The translations under genes were made by a program, and so were the position numbers. From Chloroflexota bacterium (lineage in GTDB: Bacteria > Chloroflexota > Anaerolineae > UBA1429), in assembly GCA_012729455.1 (NCBI GenBank), contig JAAYDC010000027.1, forward strand, positions 1-64,000: DNA of 64,000 nucleotides. Direction: 5' to 3'. Positions 45,693-55,226 of the stretch are shown one piece after another (position 1 is the first letter of the stretch; the number at the start of each line of letters is the position of its first letter). The notes below the pieces were generated by a model. It had not been told where the DNA came from. It saw only the letters and a program-made list of their open reading frames with translations, and searched no databases.

Positions 45693-47768
45693 TCATTCCT
45701 TTTCTTCCTGGCGTTTGGCTGCAGAGGCCGCCGCGATCTTTTCGACCAGCTGCTGCGGCACAATATCATAGTGCGAGAATGATGTGCTATAGATACCGCG
45801 CCCCTGCGTCATTGAGCGCAAGTCGGTGGCATAGCGTTGGATCTCTGCCAGCGGTACCTGCGCCACCACCACGCCGTTACCGCGCACCTGTTCCATCGAG
45901 AGCACGCGTCCGCGGCGGGTGTTCAGGTCGCCCATGATGGCGCCCATGAACGAATCGGGCACCGTCACCTTGATCTCCATGACCGGCTCAAGCAAGACCG
46001 CTCCGGCCTGCGGGATACCGTTTTTAAAGGCCAGGTGAGCAGCCAGCTTGAAAGCCAGTTCCGAGGAATCCACGGGGTGGTACGAGCCATCATAAATGAC
46101 GGCCCTGAAATCAACTGTCGGGTAACCGGCGATGACGCCCTGCTCCATCGCCTCACGCATACCCTTTTCGACGGCCGGGATAAAGTTCTTGGGCACCGCC
46201 CCGCCAAACACCTCGCTGGTGAACTCAAACCCACCGCCGCGTTCGAGCGGCTCAAAGCGCACCCAGCAATGGCCGAACTGGCCGCGGCCGCCGGTCTGCT
46301 TTTTGTGGCGCCCTTCGGCCTGCGCGATCTTGGTGATCGTCTCGCGGTATGGGATAGTCGGCACATCGGTGAGGATTTCGACGCCAAACTTTTGCGCCAG
46401 GCGGCGCGCGGCGATCTGCACGTGCGATTCACCCATCCCCGAAAGGATCGTCTCGTTGGTCTCGGTATTGCGCTCCAGGCGCAGGGTCGGGTCTTCCTCG
46501 ACCAGGCGGGCAAGGGCTGACCCCAGCTTGTCAAGGTCGGCTTTACTCTTGGGGAAGACCGCTGCCGAGTAGAGCGGGTCGGGATACACGATCGGCGCCA
46601 TGGTAAAGGGTGTACCGCGGTCGCACAGGGTATCGCCAGTGGAGGTCGCCACCAGTTTAGCCACTACGCCAATATCACCGGCTGTGACGCGTTCCGTGGT
46701 GATCTGTTCCTTGCCGCGCGGGTAAAAGAGCTGCCCGAGGCGCTCTTCGGTGCCCTTGTTGGCATTCCAGACGCGCGAATCCGAGGTCATCACCCCCGAA
46801 AAGACGCGGAAATATGTTAGGCGCCCGACGAACGGATCAGCCAGGGTCTTAAAGACCTGCACCACCAGCGGATTGGTTTGCGAAGCGACGATCTCGGTCT
46901 CTTCGCCAGTCGCACCCGCAAGCGCGACGCGCTCCACGTCGGTGGCATTGGGCCCAAAATCGACGATGGCATCCAGCAGCTGGCGCACGCCAATGTTGCG
47001 TAAGGACGAACCGGCCAACACCAGCACCATAGCGCCCGACTTGCTGCCCTCTGCCAGGGCGGTAATCACTTCGTCGGCGGTGAGTTCTTCGCCATCCAGG
47101 TATTTGAGCATCAGCTCGTCGCTGATCTCGGCAGCGTTCTCGACCAGCTGCTGGCGCGCGGCGTCCACTTCGGCCTGCAGGTTGGCAGGAATGGCGATCT
47201 CTTTGTTATCAGAACCCGAATAAGCCTTCATGTTGACGAGGTCGATCACGCCGCTAAAGGTATCGCGCGCGCCAATCGGCAGTATCACAGGGGTGATGGG
47301 CACGTCGAACTTGGTTCTGAGCTGATCAACAGTCTGGTCAAAGTTGGCGTTGTCGCGGTCCATCTTGTTGATATAGACAAAGCGCGGCAGCTTGGCTTCA
47401 TCGAGGAAGGACCAATCCAGCTCAGCCCCCACCTCGACGCCGGCGGCAGCATCCACCACCACCACACCCATATCAGCGGCGCGGATGGCTGAGTTCACCT
47501 CGCCCACAAAGTCGATATAGCCGGGGGTATCCAGCAAGTTGATCTTGCAGTTCTTCCACTCCATGGGCAAGACAGCTGCGTTAACGGATAATCCTCGCGC
47601 ATGCTCTTCGTCGTCATAATCCGAGACAGTGTTGCCATCTTCGATCTTTCCGAGCCGGGTGATGGTGCCCGAGTCAAAGAGGAGCGCTTCTGTCAGCGAG
47701 GTCTTGCCGCTGCCGCCATGCCCCACAACTACGACGTTGCGCAAATCCTCGGGTTTATATTCCTTCAT
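45693..47768 (-). CDS. Elongation factor G-like GTPase (EF-G2-like paralogue)
   Basis: GHGGSGKTSLTEALL, LDTPGYIDFVGEV, NKMD; 691 aa. Confidence 0.9.
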   Translation of the reverse strand: MKEYKPEDLRNVVVVGHGGSGKTSLTEALLFDSGTITRLGKIEDGNTVSDYDDEEHARGLSVNAAVLPMEWKNCKINLLDTPGYIDFVGEVNSAIRAADMGVVVVDAAAGVEVGAELDWSFLDEAKLPRFVYINKMDRDNANFDQTVDQLRTKFDVPITPVILPIGARDTFSGVIDLVNMKAYSGSDNKEIAIPANLQAEVDAARQQLVENAAEISDELMLKYLDGEELTADEVITALAEGSKSGAMVLVLAGSSLRNIGVRQLLDAIVDFGPNATDVERVALAGATGEETEIVASQTNPLVVQVFKTLADPFVGRLTYFRVFSGVMTSDSRVWNANKGTEERLGQLFYPRGKEQITTERVTAGDIGVVAKLVATSTGDTLCDRGTPFTMAPIVYPDPLYSAAVFPKSKADLDKLGSALARLVEEDPTLRLERNTETNETILSGMGESHVQIAARRLAQKFGVEILTDVPTIPYRETITKIAQAEGRHKKQTGGRGQFGHCWVRFEPLERGGGFEFTSEVFGGAVPKNFIPAVEKGMREAMEQGVIAGYPTVDFRAVIYDGSYHPVDSSELAFKLAAHLAFKNGIPQAGAVLLEPVMEIKVTVPDSFMGAIMGDLNTRRGRVLSMEQVRGNGVVVAQVPLAEIQRYATDLRSMTQGRGIYSTSFSHYDIVPQQLVEKIAAASAAKRQEEKE

Positions 47769-47862
47769 CCCATGCTCCCTTGTTCCGTATAGTGCGATCC
47801 AGCATTATAGCATAGGCACTTTTATGTGCCAATGTGGGAGTATACGTCAACTGTTTTGGTCT

Positions 47863-47893
47863 TTGCAACTTGCGCTCACTACTTGCGTATAAT
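47863..47893 (+). promoter_or_regulatory. Candidate promoter for the ECF sigma operon
   Basis: TATAAT at 47888-47893; TTGCAA 19 bp upstream (long spacer). Confidence 0.4.
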
Positions 47894-47933
47894 ATAAGAC
47901 GGTCAATAAAGCCGTTCGAGGGAGGTTAGCTGG

Positions 47934-48539
47934 ATGTCAGCCGAGTTGGAGCGGCAGTGGATCGAATCAGCCGCCGCTGGTGACGAGGAAGCCTTTGCCA
48001 AACTGGTCGAAGCGTATCAGATGCCAGTATACAACTTGGCATATCGTATGCTAGGCAATCCCCTCGAGGCTGAGGACGCCGCGCAGGAGACCTTTATCCG
48101 TGCCTTTACGCGCTTTAACACCTACAAGCCCGGGTTAAAGTTCTCAAGCTGGATCCTCTCGATCGCCTCGCATCATTGCATCGACCGACTGCGCCGCCGG
48201 CGCGGGGTAGTGCTCTCGATGGAAGATATTATGGGGCAGCGCTGGATCCCCGACGATCACCCATATCCCGAGGAGATGGCCCTCAAGCGCGAAGAGCGCG
48301 CTTTGATCGCCGAGACCCTCGAGATGCTGCCGACACCCTACCGCCTGGTGATCGTGCTGCGTTACTGGCACGATGCCAGCTATGAAGAGATTGCCGAGAT
48401 TACCAAAGACAGCGTGAGCGCCATCAAATCGCGCTTGCACCGCGCGCGCGATATGATCGCCACGCACCTGCAAAAGCGGGAACAGAGCGCTCAAGTCGAA
48501 AGGAGGCTCGCCGAAAATGCGCTGTCAAGAAGCTTCTAG
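47934..48539 (+). CDS. ECF RNA polymerase sigma factor
   Basis: YNLAYRMLGNPLEAEDAAQETFIRAF; YEEIAEITKDSVSAIKSRLHRARD. Confidence 0.93.
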   Translation: MSAELERQWIESAAAGDEEAFAKLVEAYQMPVYNLAYRMLGNPLEAEDAAQETFIRAFTRFNTYKPGLKFSSWILSIASHHCIDRLRRRRGVVLSMEDIMGQRWIPDDHPYPEEMALKREERALIAETLEMLPTPYRLVIVLRYWHDASYEEIAEITKDSVSAIKSRLHRARDMIATHLQKREQSAQVERRLAENALSRSF

Positions 48540-49080
48540 TGCGATGTCATTAAAGATGGATCAGCGCCTGAGCGAATCCGAGGAACGCGAGCTGACTGAG
48601 CATCTGGCCAGTTGCCCGGCCTGTGCCGAAGAGCAGGCCCGTTACATCGGCATCGAGTCGCTCTTTGCGGATGCTCGCTGGTTGCCGGTGCCGGGCGGCT
48701 TCAGCCAGCACGTCATGCGGCGTATCCATCAGCGCCGTACGCGTCTGGCAGTGCTGCGCGGCTTTCTAGCCGTGGTAATATTCGGGCTTGTCGCAGTAGG
48801 TACCCTGGCGCTGCTTACATCGCTGCTGAACCCGGTGTTTCAACAATTGGTGCGCTACCCCTTCTTTGCCTGGCTGGTCACCACGGGCGAGGGCATCGCG
48901 GCGGTGCTGCGCACTGTCGTATATGCCCTGCGCTTGGTTCTTTCGACTGTGCTGAACTCGCTGACGCCCTATGTAGTGGGTTACCTGGCACTAGCAGCGT
49001 TGTTGTTGCTGGCCTGGACGCGCACGGTAGTCCTGTCGCGGCGCAGCTCTGGCATGATACTGCAAAATAATAGCCGTTAA
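48517..49080 (+). CDS. Anti-sigma factor (zinc-finger ZAS-like, single-pass membrane region)
   Basis: MRCQEASS...LTEHLASCPACAEEQ; hydrophobic segments; overlaps sigma gene. Confidence 0.8.
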   Translation: MRCQEASSAMSLKMDQRLSESEERELTEHLASCPACAEEQARYIGIESLFADARWLPVPGGFSQHVMRRIHQRRTRLAVLRGFLAVVIFGLVAVGTLALLTSLLNPVFQQLVRYPFFAWLVTTGEGIAAVLRTVVYALRLVLSTVLNSLTPYVVGYLALAALLLLAWTRTVVLSRRSSGMILQNNSR

Positions 49081-50040
49081 ATGAGAGGTCGTATGAAAGG
49101 GTCACGTATCCTTGTCTGGTTGTCGTTGATCGTAATCCTGTTGCTGGCACCTGGTACCTCTCTGGCGCAACAGCCCGACCCGGTCTCGGTAATCGGCAAG
49201 GATTACACTATCGAATCGGGCCAGATCATCGAATCTGATGTGGCGGTAGTTGGCGGGGACCTGGTAATGCAGCCCTCCAGCCAGGTTTTTGGCGAAGTAG
49301 CGGTTACCGGCGGTGACGCCCAGATCGCCGGAAGCATCGCCGGCAACCTGGTGGTGATCGGCGGTGATGTCAAGCTGCTAGACCAGGCATATATCACCGG
49401 CGATGTGATCAGCCTGGGGGATGTAACCCTGAGCGGCGACGCTGCGGTTGATGGCCGCGTTATTTCCGGGTTCGACGCTCTGGATATGCCAGAGATCAGC
49501 AACCACATCAGGCCGTTACCGCGCTCCAACTGGGGCGAGGCGCTGGTGGGCTTTATTGGCGCCATGGGCCGCCTGGTGTTTGGGGTCATGCTGCTGCTGC
49601 TGATCGTCGCGCTGGGGCAGCTCTTTCCAATGCGCATTGACCACGTGGCGAACACTGTGCGCCGTGCGTGGCTGCACTCGGCCGGTGCCGGTGTACTGAC
49701 CATGCTGGTACTGGTGGTGCTGATCCCGATCTTTACCCTCATGATCATCGGCATCCCGGTGGTTTTGGTGCTGGTGGGGATCCTCCTGGCCGCCACACTG
49801 GTAGGTCTGGCAGCCTGCAGCCGGTTTTTGGGCGAGCTGGTGCTGGGCTGGATCCAGGCACGCCAACAGCCCGTGTTGCAGACCGGCGTCGGCGCCCTGA
49901 TCATCCTGTTGCTCGGCGCGATCCCCTGTATCGGCGCTATTTTGCTCACGCTTGTCGCCCTGGTGGGCGTGGGCGCCGTGGTGCTCACACGCGCCGGCAG
50001 CTATGCCTATCCTGGCAGTGCATCAGGTTCCGAGTCATAA
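49081..50040 (+). CDS. Polymer-forming (bactofilin-like) domain membrane protein
   Basis: signal peptide, repeated GGD-type beta segments VVGGDLVMQPSSQVFGEVAVTGGDAQIAGSIAGNLVVIGGDVKL, C-terminal TM helices. Confidence 0.75.
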   Translation: MRGRMKGSRILVWLSLIVILLLAPGTSLAQQPDPVSVIGKDYTIESGQIIESDVAVVGGDLVMQPSSQVFGEVAVTGGDAQIAGSIAGNLVVIGGDVKLLDQAYITGDVISLGDVTLSGDAAVDGRVISGFDALDMPEISNHIRPLPRSNWGEALVGFIGAMGRLVFGVMLLLLIVALGQLFPMRIDHVANTVRRAWLHSAGAGVLTMLVLVVLIPIFTLMIIGIPVVLVLVGILLAATLVGLAACSRFLGELVLGWIQARQQPVLQTGVGALIILLLGAIPCIGAILLTLVALVGVGAVVLTRAGSYAYPGSASGSES

Positions 50041-50069
50041 CTCATCCTCCAGGCTGGGGTTGGCTTTTT

Positions 50070-50095
50070 GCATATGCCCCACAGCTCGCATATGC
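50070..50095. repeat. Two copies of the palindrome GCATATGC, 18 bp apart
   Basis: 50070-50077 and 50088-50095. Confidence 0.6.
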
Positions 50096-50098
50096 TTA

Positions 50099-50130
50099 TG
50101 AGACCCAAGGTGACTTGGGTCTCGTTTATT
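50099..50130 (+). terminator. Intrinsic terminator/attenuator-like hairpin
   Basis: GAGACCCAAGGTGACTTGGGTCTCGTTTATT. Confidence 0.7.
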
Positions 50131-50155
50131 CATAGCGGTATCGCTTGGATAGGCC

Positions 50156-51475
50156 ATGAAACTGATCAAGCTGCGCATCCGCACCATTATCCCACTGGTC
50201 ATTACCGGCATCCTGCTGGGCTTGCACATCCTCGCCCCTTCGCGAGCGACCTTTTTTGTGCTGCTGGTCTTGGCGGGCGTACATGCCGTCTCGTATTACT
50301 GGGCACGTCAGCTTTCTACCCGGATAAGACTACAGCGCATGCACCGTTACGGCTGGGCTCAGGTCGGCGATGTGATCGAAGAGCGCTTTGTGCTGCACAA
50401 CGACGCCTGGCTGTCGGCTGTCTGGCTGACGCTGGTGGATCGCTCCGACCTGCCAGGCTACCATGTAAACCGTGCGCTGGGGATTGGCGGGCACAGCTCG
50501 CTGCGCTGGTCAACGGAAGGGTCCTGTTCACGCCGCGGCATTTATACCCTCGGCCCCACCGACCTGTACACCGGCGACCCATTCGGGCTCTACGAGGTCC
50601 ACCTGCGCCATGACTACCAGGATTCGTTCATCGTCTACCCGCCCATCGCAGCTCTGCCGCCTATCATCGAGCCGCGCGGCATGGAACGCGGCGAAGCGCA
50701 TGCCCAAATCCGTTCACTCGACCTGACGACCAACTCAGCTTCGGTGCGCCAGTATGTGCCCGGCGACGCGCTCAACCGCATTGCCTGGCGTGCCACCGCG
50801 CGTCGCTCGACGGGCACGAGCGACAATATTTATGTCAAAGAGTTCGACCTGGAGCCCTCCGGCGACCAGTGGTTCCTGATGGACATGAACCACGATGTGC
50901 ACTTTGGCGACCAGGATGAGGCCAGCGAGGAGCTCGCCGTGGTGCTGGTGGCCTCGTTCGCCAACCAGCTCCTGCTCGACAACCACGCCGTGGGCATCGC
51001 CACCCACGACCGCGATTCACAGGTGCTGCCGCCCGGCAAGGGCCACGGGCAGCTGTGGCAATTGCTGCGCCTGCTGGCAGGCCTGTATGCCCGCTCGAAC
51101 ATGCCGCTGGGTGAGCTGATCGAACTGGTAGAGCCAGTCATCCGCCGCGGCGTCACCGTTACGATCGTGACCCCATCTGCCAACCCCGAATGGATCGACA
51201 AGCTCGGACTGTTGCTGCGCCGCGGCATCCATGTGACGGCACTCTTGATCGACAATCCTGCCATGCAGGGCACCGAATCGGTCACCAGCCTGGTGGGCGC
51301 TCTGGCCGAACTGAACGTTGTGGCGCATGTCGTCGATAACAGCCTCGACCTGCAGATCGTGAACGAGCACCGCGAGCAGCGCCCCAGCTACAAAGTGCTG
51401 GGCACCGGCCGGGTGGTGAGCACGCCTGGCTCGGAGGCTGCCAGCGCGTGGGTCAACACCGGAGAACAGTCATGA
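50156..51475 (+). CDS. DUF58 domain protein
   Basis: RGIYTLGPTDLYTGDPFGLYE, VRQYVPGDALNRIAWRATAR, vWA-like C-terminus. Confidence 0.88.
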   Translation: MKLIKLRIRTIIPLVITGILLGLHILAPSRATFFVLLVLAGVHAVSYYWARQLSTRIRLQRMHRYGWAQVGDVIEERFVLHNDAWLSAVWLTLVDRSDLPGYHVNRALGIGGHSSLRWSTEGSCSRRGIYTLGPTDLYTGDPFGLYEVHLRHDYQDSFIVYPPIAALPPIIEPRGMERGEAHAQIRSLDLTTNSASVRQYVPGDALNRIAWRATARRSTGTSDNIYVKEFDLEPSGDQWFLMDMNHDVHFGDQDEASEELAVVLVASFANQLLLDNHAVGIATHDRDSQVLPPGKGHGQLWQLLRLLAGLYARSNMPLGELIELVEPVIRRGVTVTIVTPSANPEWIDKLGLLLRRGIHVTALLIDNPAMQGTESVTSLVGALAELNVVAHVVDNSLDLQIVNEHREQRPSYKVLGTGRVVSTPGSEAASAWVNTGEQS

Positions 51476-53826
51476 CGGCCAGCACCTCACCTGCCCCTAA
51501 AACAGCGCGTTACGAATCGGGCGACTGGCTCTTTTTCGTGCTGTTGAGGGCCATGGCGCTGTGCCTGCCGCTGGTGATTGCCGAGGTCGGTTGGATCCCC
51601 AACGCACCGGCGTTAGTCCCCGTCAGCCTGCTGGCTACGGTTGTAGGCGTCCTATTCGCGCTTTCACCGCTGCCCAACTGGCTGATCTGGCTTGTGGGCA
51701 CCTCGCTGGGAGTTGTGGTCAGTGCGCATGTGACAGCACAGGTTCTGCCGCCCTTGCGCGTCGTGTTGAACGATCTGGTGCAGTTTGCCGAATGGCTGAT
51801 CGGCAAGGTGAGCTTTTGGAAGCCAGACATCTACATAGCATACCCCTTCCAGCAGACCCTCGCCCACCTCGGCGAGCGCCTGGATTGGCTTTATACCAAG
51901 GTCCTGGTGTGGTATTCGGTGGTTTATTACGGCGGTACCAGCCAGGAAACCATCACCCTCTTTCTGGCGGCTGCGCTGGTCATCTGGCTGCTGACCTTTT
52001 TCGCCTGTACGGAGCTCTTGCGCCATCGCCGCACTTTTTTGGCCGCCATCCCGCTGGGTCTGGCGGTGGTGCTGAACGTGGCATATACGGGCATCGGGCT
52101 CACCTATGTGTATGCCTTCCTGGCGCTGACGCTGGTGACGCAGGTATGGGCGCACGCGCGCCAACTGGAGCGCCTCTGGAAGCAGCAGCGCACCGACTAT
52201 TCACCCGAGATAAAGCGCGACCTGGTGATCACCGGCGTGGGCGTCACCGCGCTGATCATTCTGGTGGCGCTGATCATCCCCTACTTTACCTTCCAAAAGG
52301 TGGTGCTGGCTTTTTGGGATAATGTCGGCTCCAAGCTGCAGCCGTTCTATTCCGATTGGGACCGCGCCTTTGCCGGACGCAACCCGGTGCCCACCGCCAC
52401 TCCCGAGGTCGTCGCGCGCGGCGAGGGTCACGAGGTTACATCACCGCTCGACCTACCCGGCAACCAGATGATCCTGATCGTCACCACTAGCGCCCCGCCG
52501 CCCCTGCGCATGGAAGAGCGCAACCTAAACCCCGAGCTGCGCTTTGGCGAGGTAGATGCCAAGCATTACTGGCGACAGATCACCTACGATACCTATACCG
52601 GCAGTGGTTGGATTAACAAATCCGAGGTAGAGACCGTCAACTACCCGGCAGACCAGCCTTGGACGGACTGGTCTTACCCGTCGCGCATTCTGACCACAAC
52701 CATAACCATCGTGCAGGGCTCACCGGTGATGGCCTTTGCCGTTAACCAACCGCTGATGTTTGATAACGAGTTTCAGCTAACGCTACGCTCTGAAGGTGAT
52801 ATCGAGTCGATCAGCGTGGTCACGAGCACCTATACGGCTATCTCGGCCGTACCGGCTGCCAGCGTCGACGAGCTCAAGGCGGCTTCTACCAACTATCCCA
52901 CTTGGGTGACTGAGCGCTACCTGCCTCTGCCCGATGTGCCGCAGCGCGTGATCGACCTGGCCAACCAGATCGTGGCGGAAGCCGAGGCTGAGACACCCTA
53001 TGACAAGGCGCGTGCTATCGAGACCTATATACGCACCTATGTGTACGACCTTGAAGTGCCGCGTGCCGCCCTCAACCAGGATGTGGTGGATTACTTTTTG
53101 TTCGATGCCAGACGCGGCTATTGCGACTATTCGGCCAGCGCCATGGTGGTGATGCTGCGCGCAGTGGGCGTGCCGGCGCGTTATGCCTCGGGCTTTGCCA
53201 TGGGCGAATATGACCACGACCGCCAGGCTTATATTGTGCGCGAGAGTTCGGCGCATGCCTGGACCGAGGTGTTCTTCCCGGGCTATGGCTGGATCGAGTT
53301 CGAGCCAACCCCCTCGCAGTCGACATTCACCTACCGCGGTCTGGGCGGCAATATCGATACATCCAGATTTGAGGCCGCCACACCCGTGCCGGCTCCTGCA
53401 CCGCGTATCCCGGATATCGCCTGGATCGGACTGGCGGTAGTATTGCTGCTGGCAATCGTGATCATCTGGCCGTTCAAGTGGCTGAGGGACCGTGACCGTT
53501 CGCCGCGCCACAGCATCTTACACTCGTACGAGTGCCTAGTCGACGCAGCCCGTTGGATCGACTTTATGCCCACCGGCGGACAGACGCCTGCCAACTATCT
53601 GTTCGCACTGGCCAACGAGATCGAGGCGCGCAGCGGTGGCAGGTTGAGCGCGCGGCGCGACCTGGATTACCTGCGCGACGCCTACCTGGAGGCGCGTTAC
53701 AGCGAAGCCGAGATTGACGCGATTACCGCAGCGCAAAGCGACGCGGCGCGCCGGCGAGCATCCAGTGTAATTCGGCGGGCCTTCTTTGGCGGCGACAAGC
53801 GCCGCAAAACGTTCCAGCCCGGCTGA
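51472..53826 (+). CDS. TgpA-like membrane transglutaminase domain protein
   Basis: N-terminal TMs; DARRGYCDYSASAMVVMLRAVGVPARYASGF, SSAHAWTEVFFPGYGWIEFEPTP; ATGA overlap with DUF58 gene. Confidence 0.92.
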   Translation: MTASTSPAPKTARYESGDWLFFVLLRAMALCLPLVIAEVGWIPNAPALVPVSLLATVVGVLFALSPLPNWLIWLVGTSLGVVVSAHVTAQVLPPLRVVLNDLVQFAEWLIGKVSFWKPDIYIAYPFQQTLAHLGERLDWLYTKVLVWYSVVYYGGTSQETITLFLAAALVIWLLTFFACTELLRHRRTFLAAIPLGLAVVLNVAYTGIGLTYVYAFLALTLVTQVWAHARQLERLWKQQRTDYSPEIKRDLVITGVGVTALIILVALIIPYFTFQKVVLAFWDNVGSKLQPFYSDWDRAFAGRNPVPTATPEVVARGEGHEVTSPLDLPGNQMILIVTTSAPPPLRMEERNLNPELRFGEVDAKHYWRQITYDTYTGSGWINKSEVETVNYPADQPWTDWSYPSRILTTTITIVQGSPVMAFAVNQPLMFDNEFQLTLRSEGDIESISVVTSTYTAISAVPAASVDELKAASTNYPTWVTERYLPLPDVPQRVIDLANQIVAEAEAETPYDKARAIETYIRTYVYDLEVPRAALNQDVVDYFLFDARRGYCDYSASAMVVMLRAVGVPARYASGFAMGEYDHDRQAYIVRESSAHAWTEVFFPGYGWIEFEPTPSQSTFTYRGLGGNIDTSRFEAATPVPAPAPRIPDIAWIGLAVVLLLAIVIIWPFKWLRDRDRSPRHSILHSYECLVDAARWIDFMPTGGQTPANYLFALANEIEARSGGRLSARRDLDYLRDAYLEARYSEAEIDAITAAQSDAARRRASSVIRRAFFGGDKRRKTFQPG

Positions 53827-53976
53827 TCGTTTGGCAGTCGCCAGCGGCATGCTAGAATAACCCCATGCCCAAAAAGGGCCTGCAGGTCTTCTATCGCTGC
53901 ACCTCGACGACGCCTTCTGCGAGCACGCCCGCTGGGGCAGCGAGGGGTATGCCGATGATTATTAGCGGATTCCGAG

Positions 53977-54702
53977 GTGCCAACGATGAGTGAGATGCCC
54001 GAATCGCGCCGTAACACGCCTGCCATGCGCCGTGTGCTCGGTTGGCTGGTGCGCATCAGCCTGCCGATCGCGGTGCTGTCGCTGCCGCTCTTTTTGCTTT
54101 TCACCAACAGTTATGTCGAGTGGCACTATCGTTCGCCGGGGTTCCCGCCCTCGGAGCGCTTTAGCGCGGCCGAGCGCAGCCGTCTTTCGTCAGTCATCAT
54201 CAACTATATTCGCGGCAGAGCATCGCTTGAGGAGATGCGCACCATGCGCACCGATCAGGGCGAGGTAGCCATGCGTGATAGCGAAGTGCTGCACATTGTA
54301 GATGTCAAAGGCGTCACGAATCATTTTTTCGGGGCTGGGCCTGCGGCCGCCTATCTACTGATTCTTGCCTCGATCGCTTTGTGGCAGCGCTCACGGCGCG
54401 ACCTGGCGCGTGCAATCCGCGGCGGGGTTTACTTTACGCTGGGGCTGATTGTGCTGATCGTCGCGGCGTCATTGATCGACTTTTCCGTCTTTTTCGACCG
54501 CTTCCACCGTGTGTTCTTTACCAGCGACTCGTGGCTTTTCTACTATGAAGATACCCTCATCCAGCTATATCCGCTGCCGCTCTGGCAAGGGGCTGTCGTT
54601 CACCTGGGGGTGGTGATCCTGGCGGAGCTGGTAATCCTCTACCTGGTGGCCTGGCTGATCAACCGGCGGGCGCCGGCAGATAAGCTCATCCAGCGCGCTT
54701 GA
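53977..54702 (+). CDS. DUF1461/TIGR01906-like integral membrane protein
   Basis: 241 aa; FDRFHRVFFTSDSWLFYYEDTLIQLYPLPLW pattern. Confidence 0.75.
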   Translation: MPTMSEMPESRRNTPAMRRVLGWLVRISLPIAVLSLPLFLLFTNSYVEWHYRSPGFPPSERFSAAERSRLSSVIINYIRGRASLEEMRTMRTDQGEVAMRDSEVLHIVDVKGVTNHFFGAGPAAAYLLILASIALWQRSRRDLARAIRGGVYFTLGLIVLIVAASLIDFSVFFDRFHRVFFTSDSWLFYYEDTLIQLYPLPLWQGAVVHLGVVILAELVILYLVAWLINRRAPADKLIQRA

Positions 54703-55114
54703 CGCGCTCGCGCTCTGCCAGCTTGGCGAAGGAGGTCTCCTCCAGCATGCGGTGGGTGGTCTCGGCCACCAGTGTCCAGACTTCGCGCACGGCGCAGCAG
54801 TCGGCAAAGACACACTCTTCGGTATTGATGTCATCGGCACACAGTGTGGGCGCCAGCGATCCTTCCAGCGCCAGCACGGCATCGTTGATCGAGATCTTTT
54901 CAGGGCTGCGAGAGAGCATGTGGCCGCCCTGCGGACCGCGCCGGCTGCGGATTAACCCGGCTTTGCGCATGGTGATCAGCAGCTGGTATAGATAGTTCTC
55001 GGGGATGTTGCGCTTACTGGCGATATCGGCGCTCTGGATATAGCCCTCACCATAACGCTGCGAGAGCTCCAGCAGCGCGCGAATGCCGTATTCCCCTTTG
55101 GTCGAGATCCTCAT
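54686..55114 (-). CDS. Rrf2-family regulator with Cys cluster
   Basis: MRISTKGEYGIRALLELSQRYG, RRGPQGGHMLSR, LCADDINTEECVFADCC. Confidence 0.92.
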   Translation of the reverse strand: MRISTKGEYGIRALLELSQRYGEGYIQSADIASKRNIPENYLYQLLITMRKAGLIRSRRGPQGGHMLSRSPEKISINDAVLALEGSLAPTLCADDINTEECVFADCCAVREVWTLVAETTHRMLEETSFAKLAERERVKRAG

Positions 55115-55130
55115 CTGAAAAGCAGCCTAT

Positions 55131-55177
55131 TCAAGTTTATTGCTCAAGTATTATAACATTTCGGCAGGATGCGTCAA
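55131..55177 (-). promoter_or_regulatory. Sigma70-like promoter of the rrf2 gene with downstream repeated TCAAGT boxes
   Basis: Minus strand TTGACG - 16 bp - TATAAT (55177..55150); TCAAGT at 55131-55136 and 55144-55149 on the plus strand. Confidence 0.6.
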
Positions 55178-55226
55178 ATCATTCTTTCGCGTTGCTCGGC
55201 GTGACCGCATGTGCTAGCATGCACAC

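Noticed and set aside
53864-53960. Possible decayed ORF fragment (LLSLHLDDAFCEHARWGSEGYADDY*)
   Set aside because: Short, no recognisable family; could be chance in a GC-rich intergenic gap.
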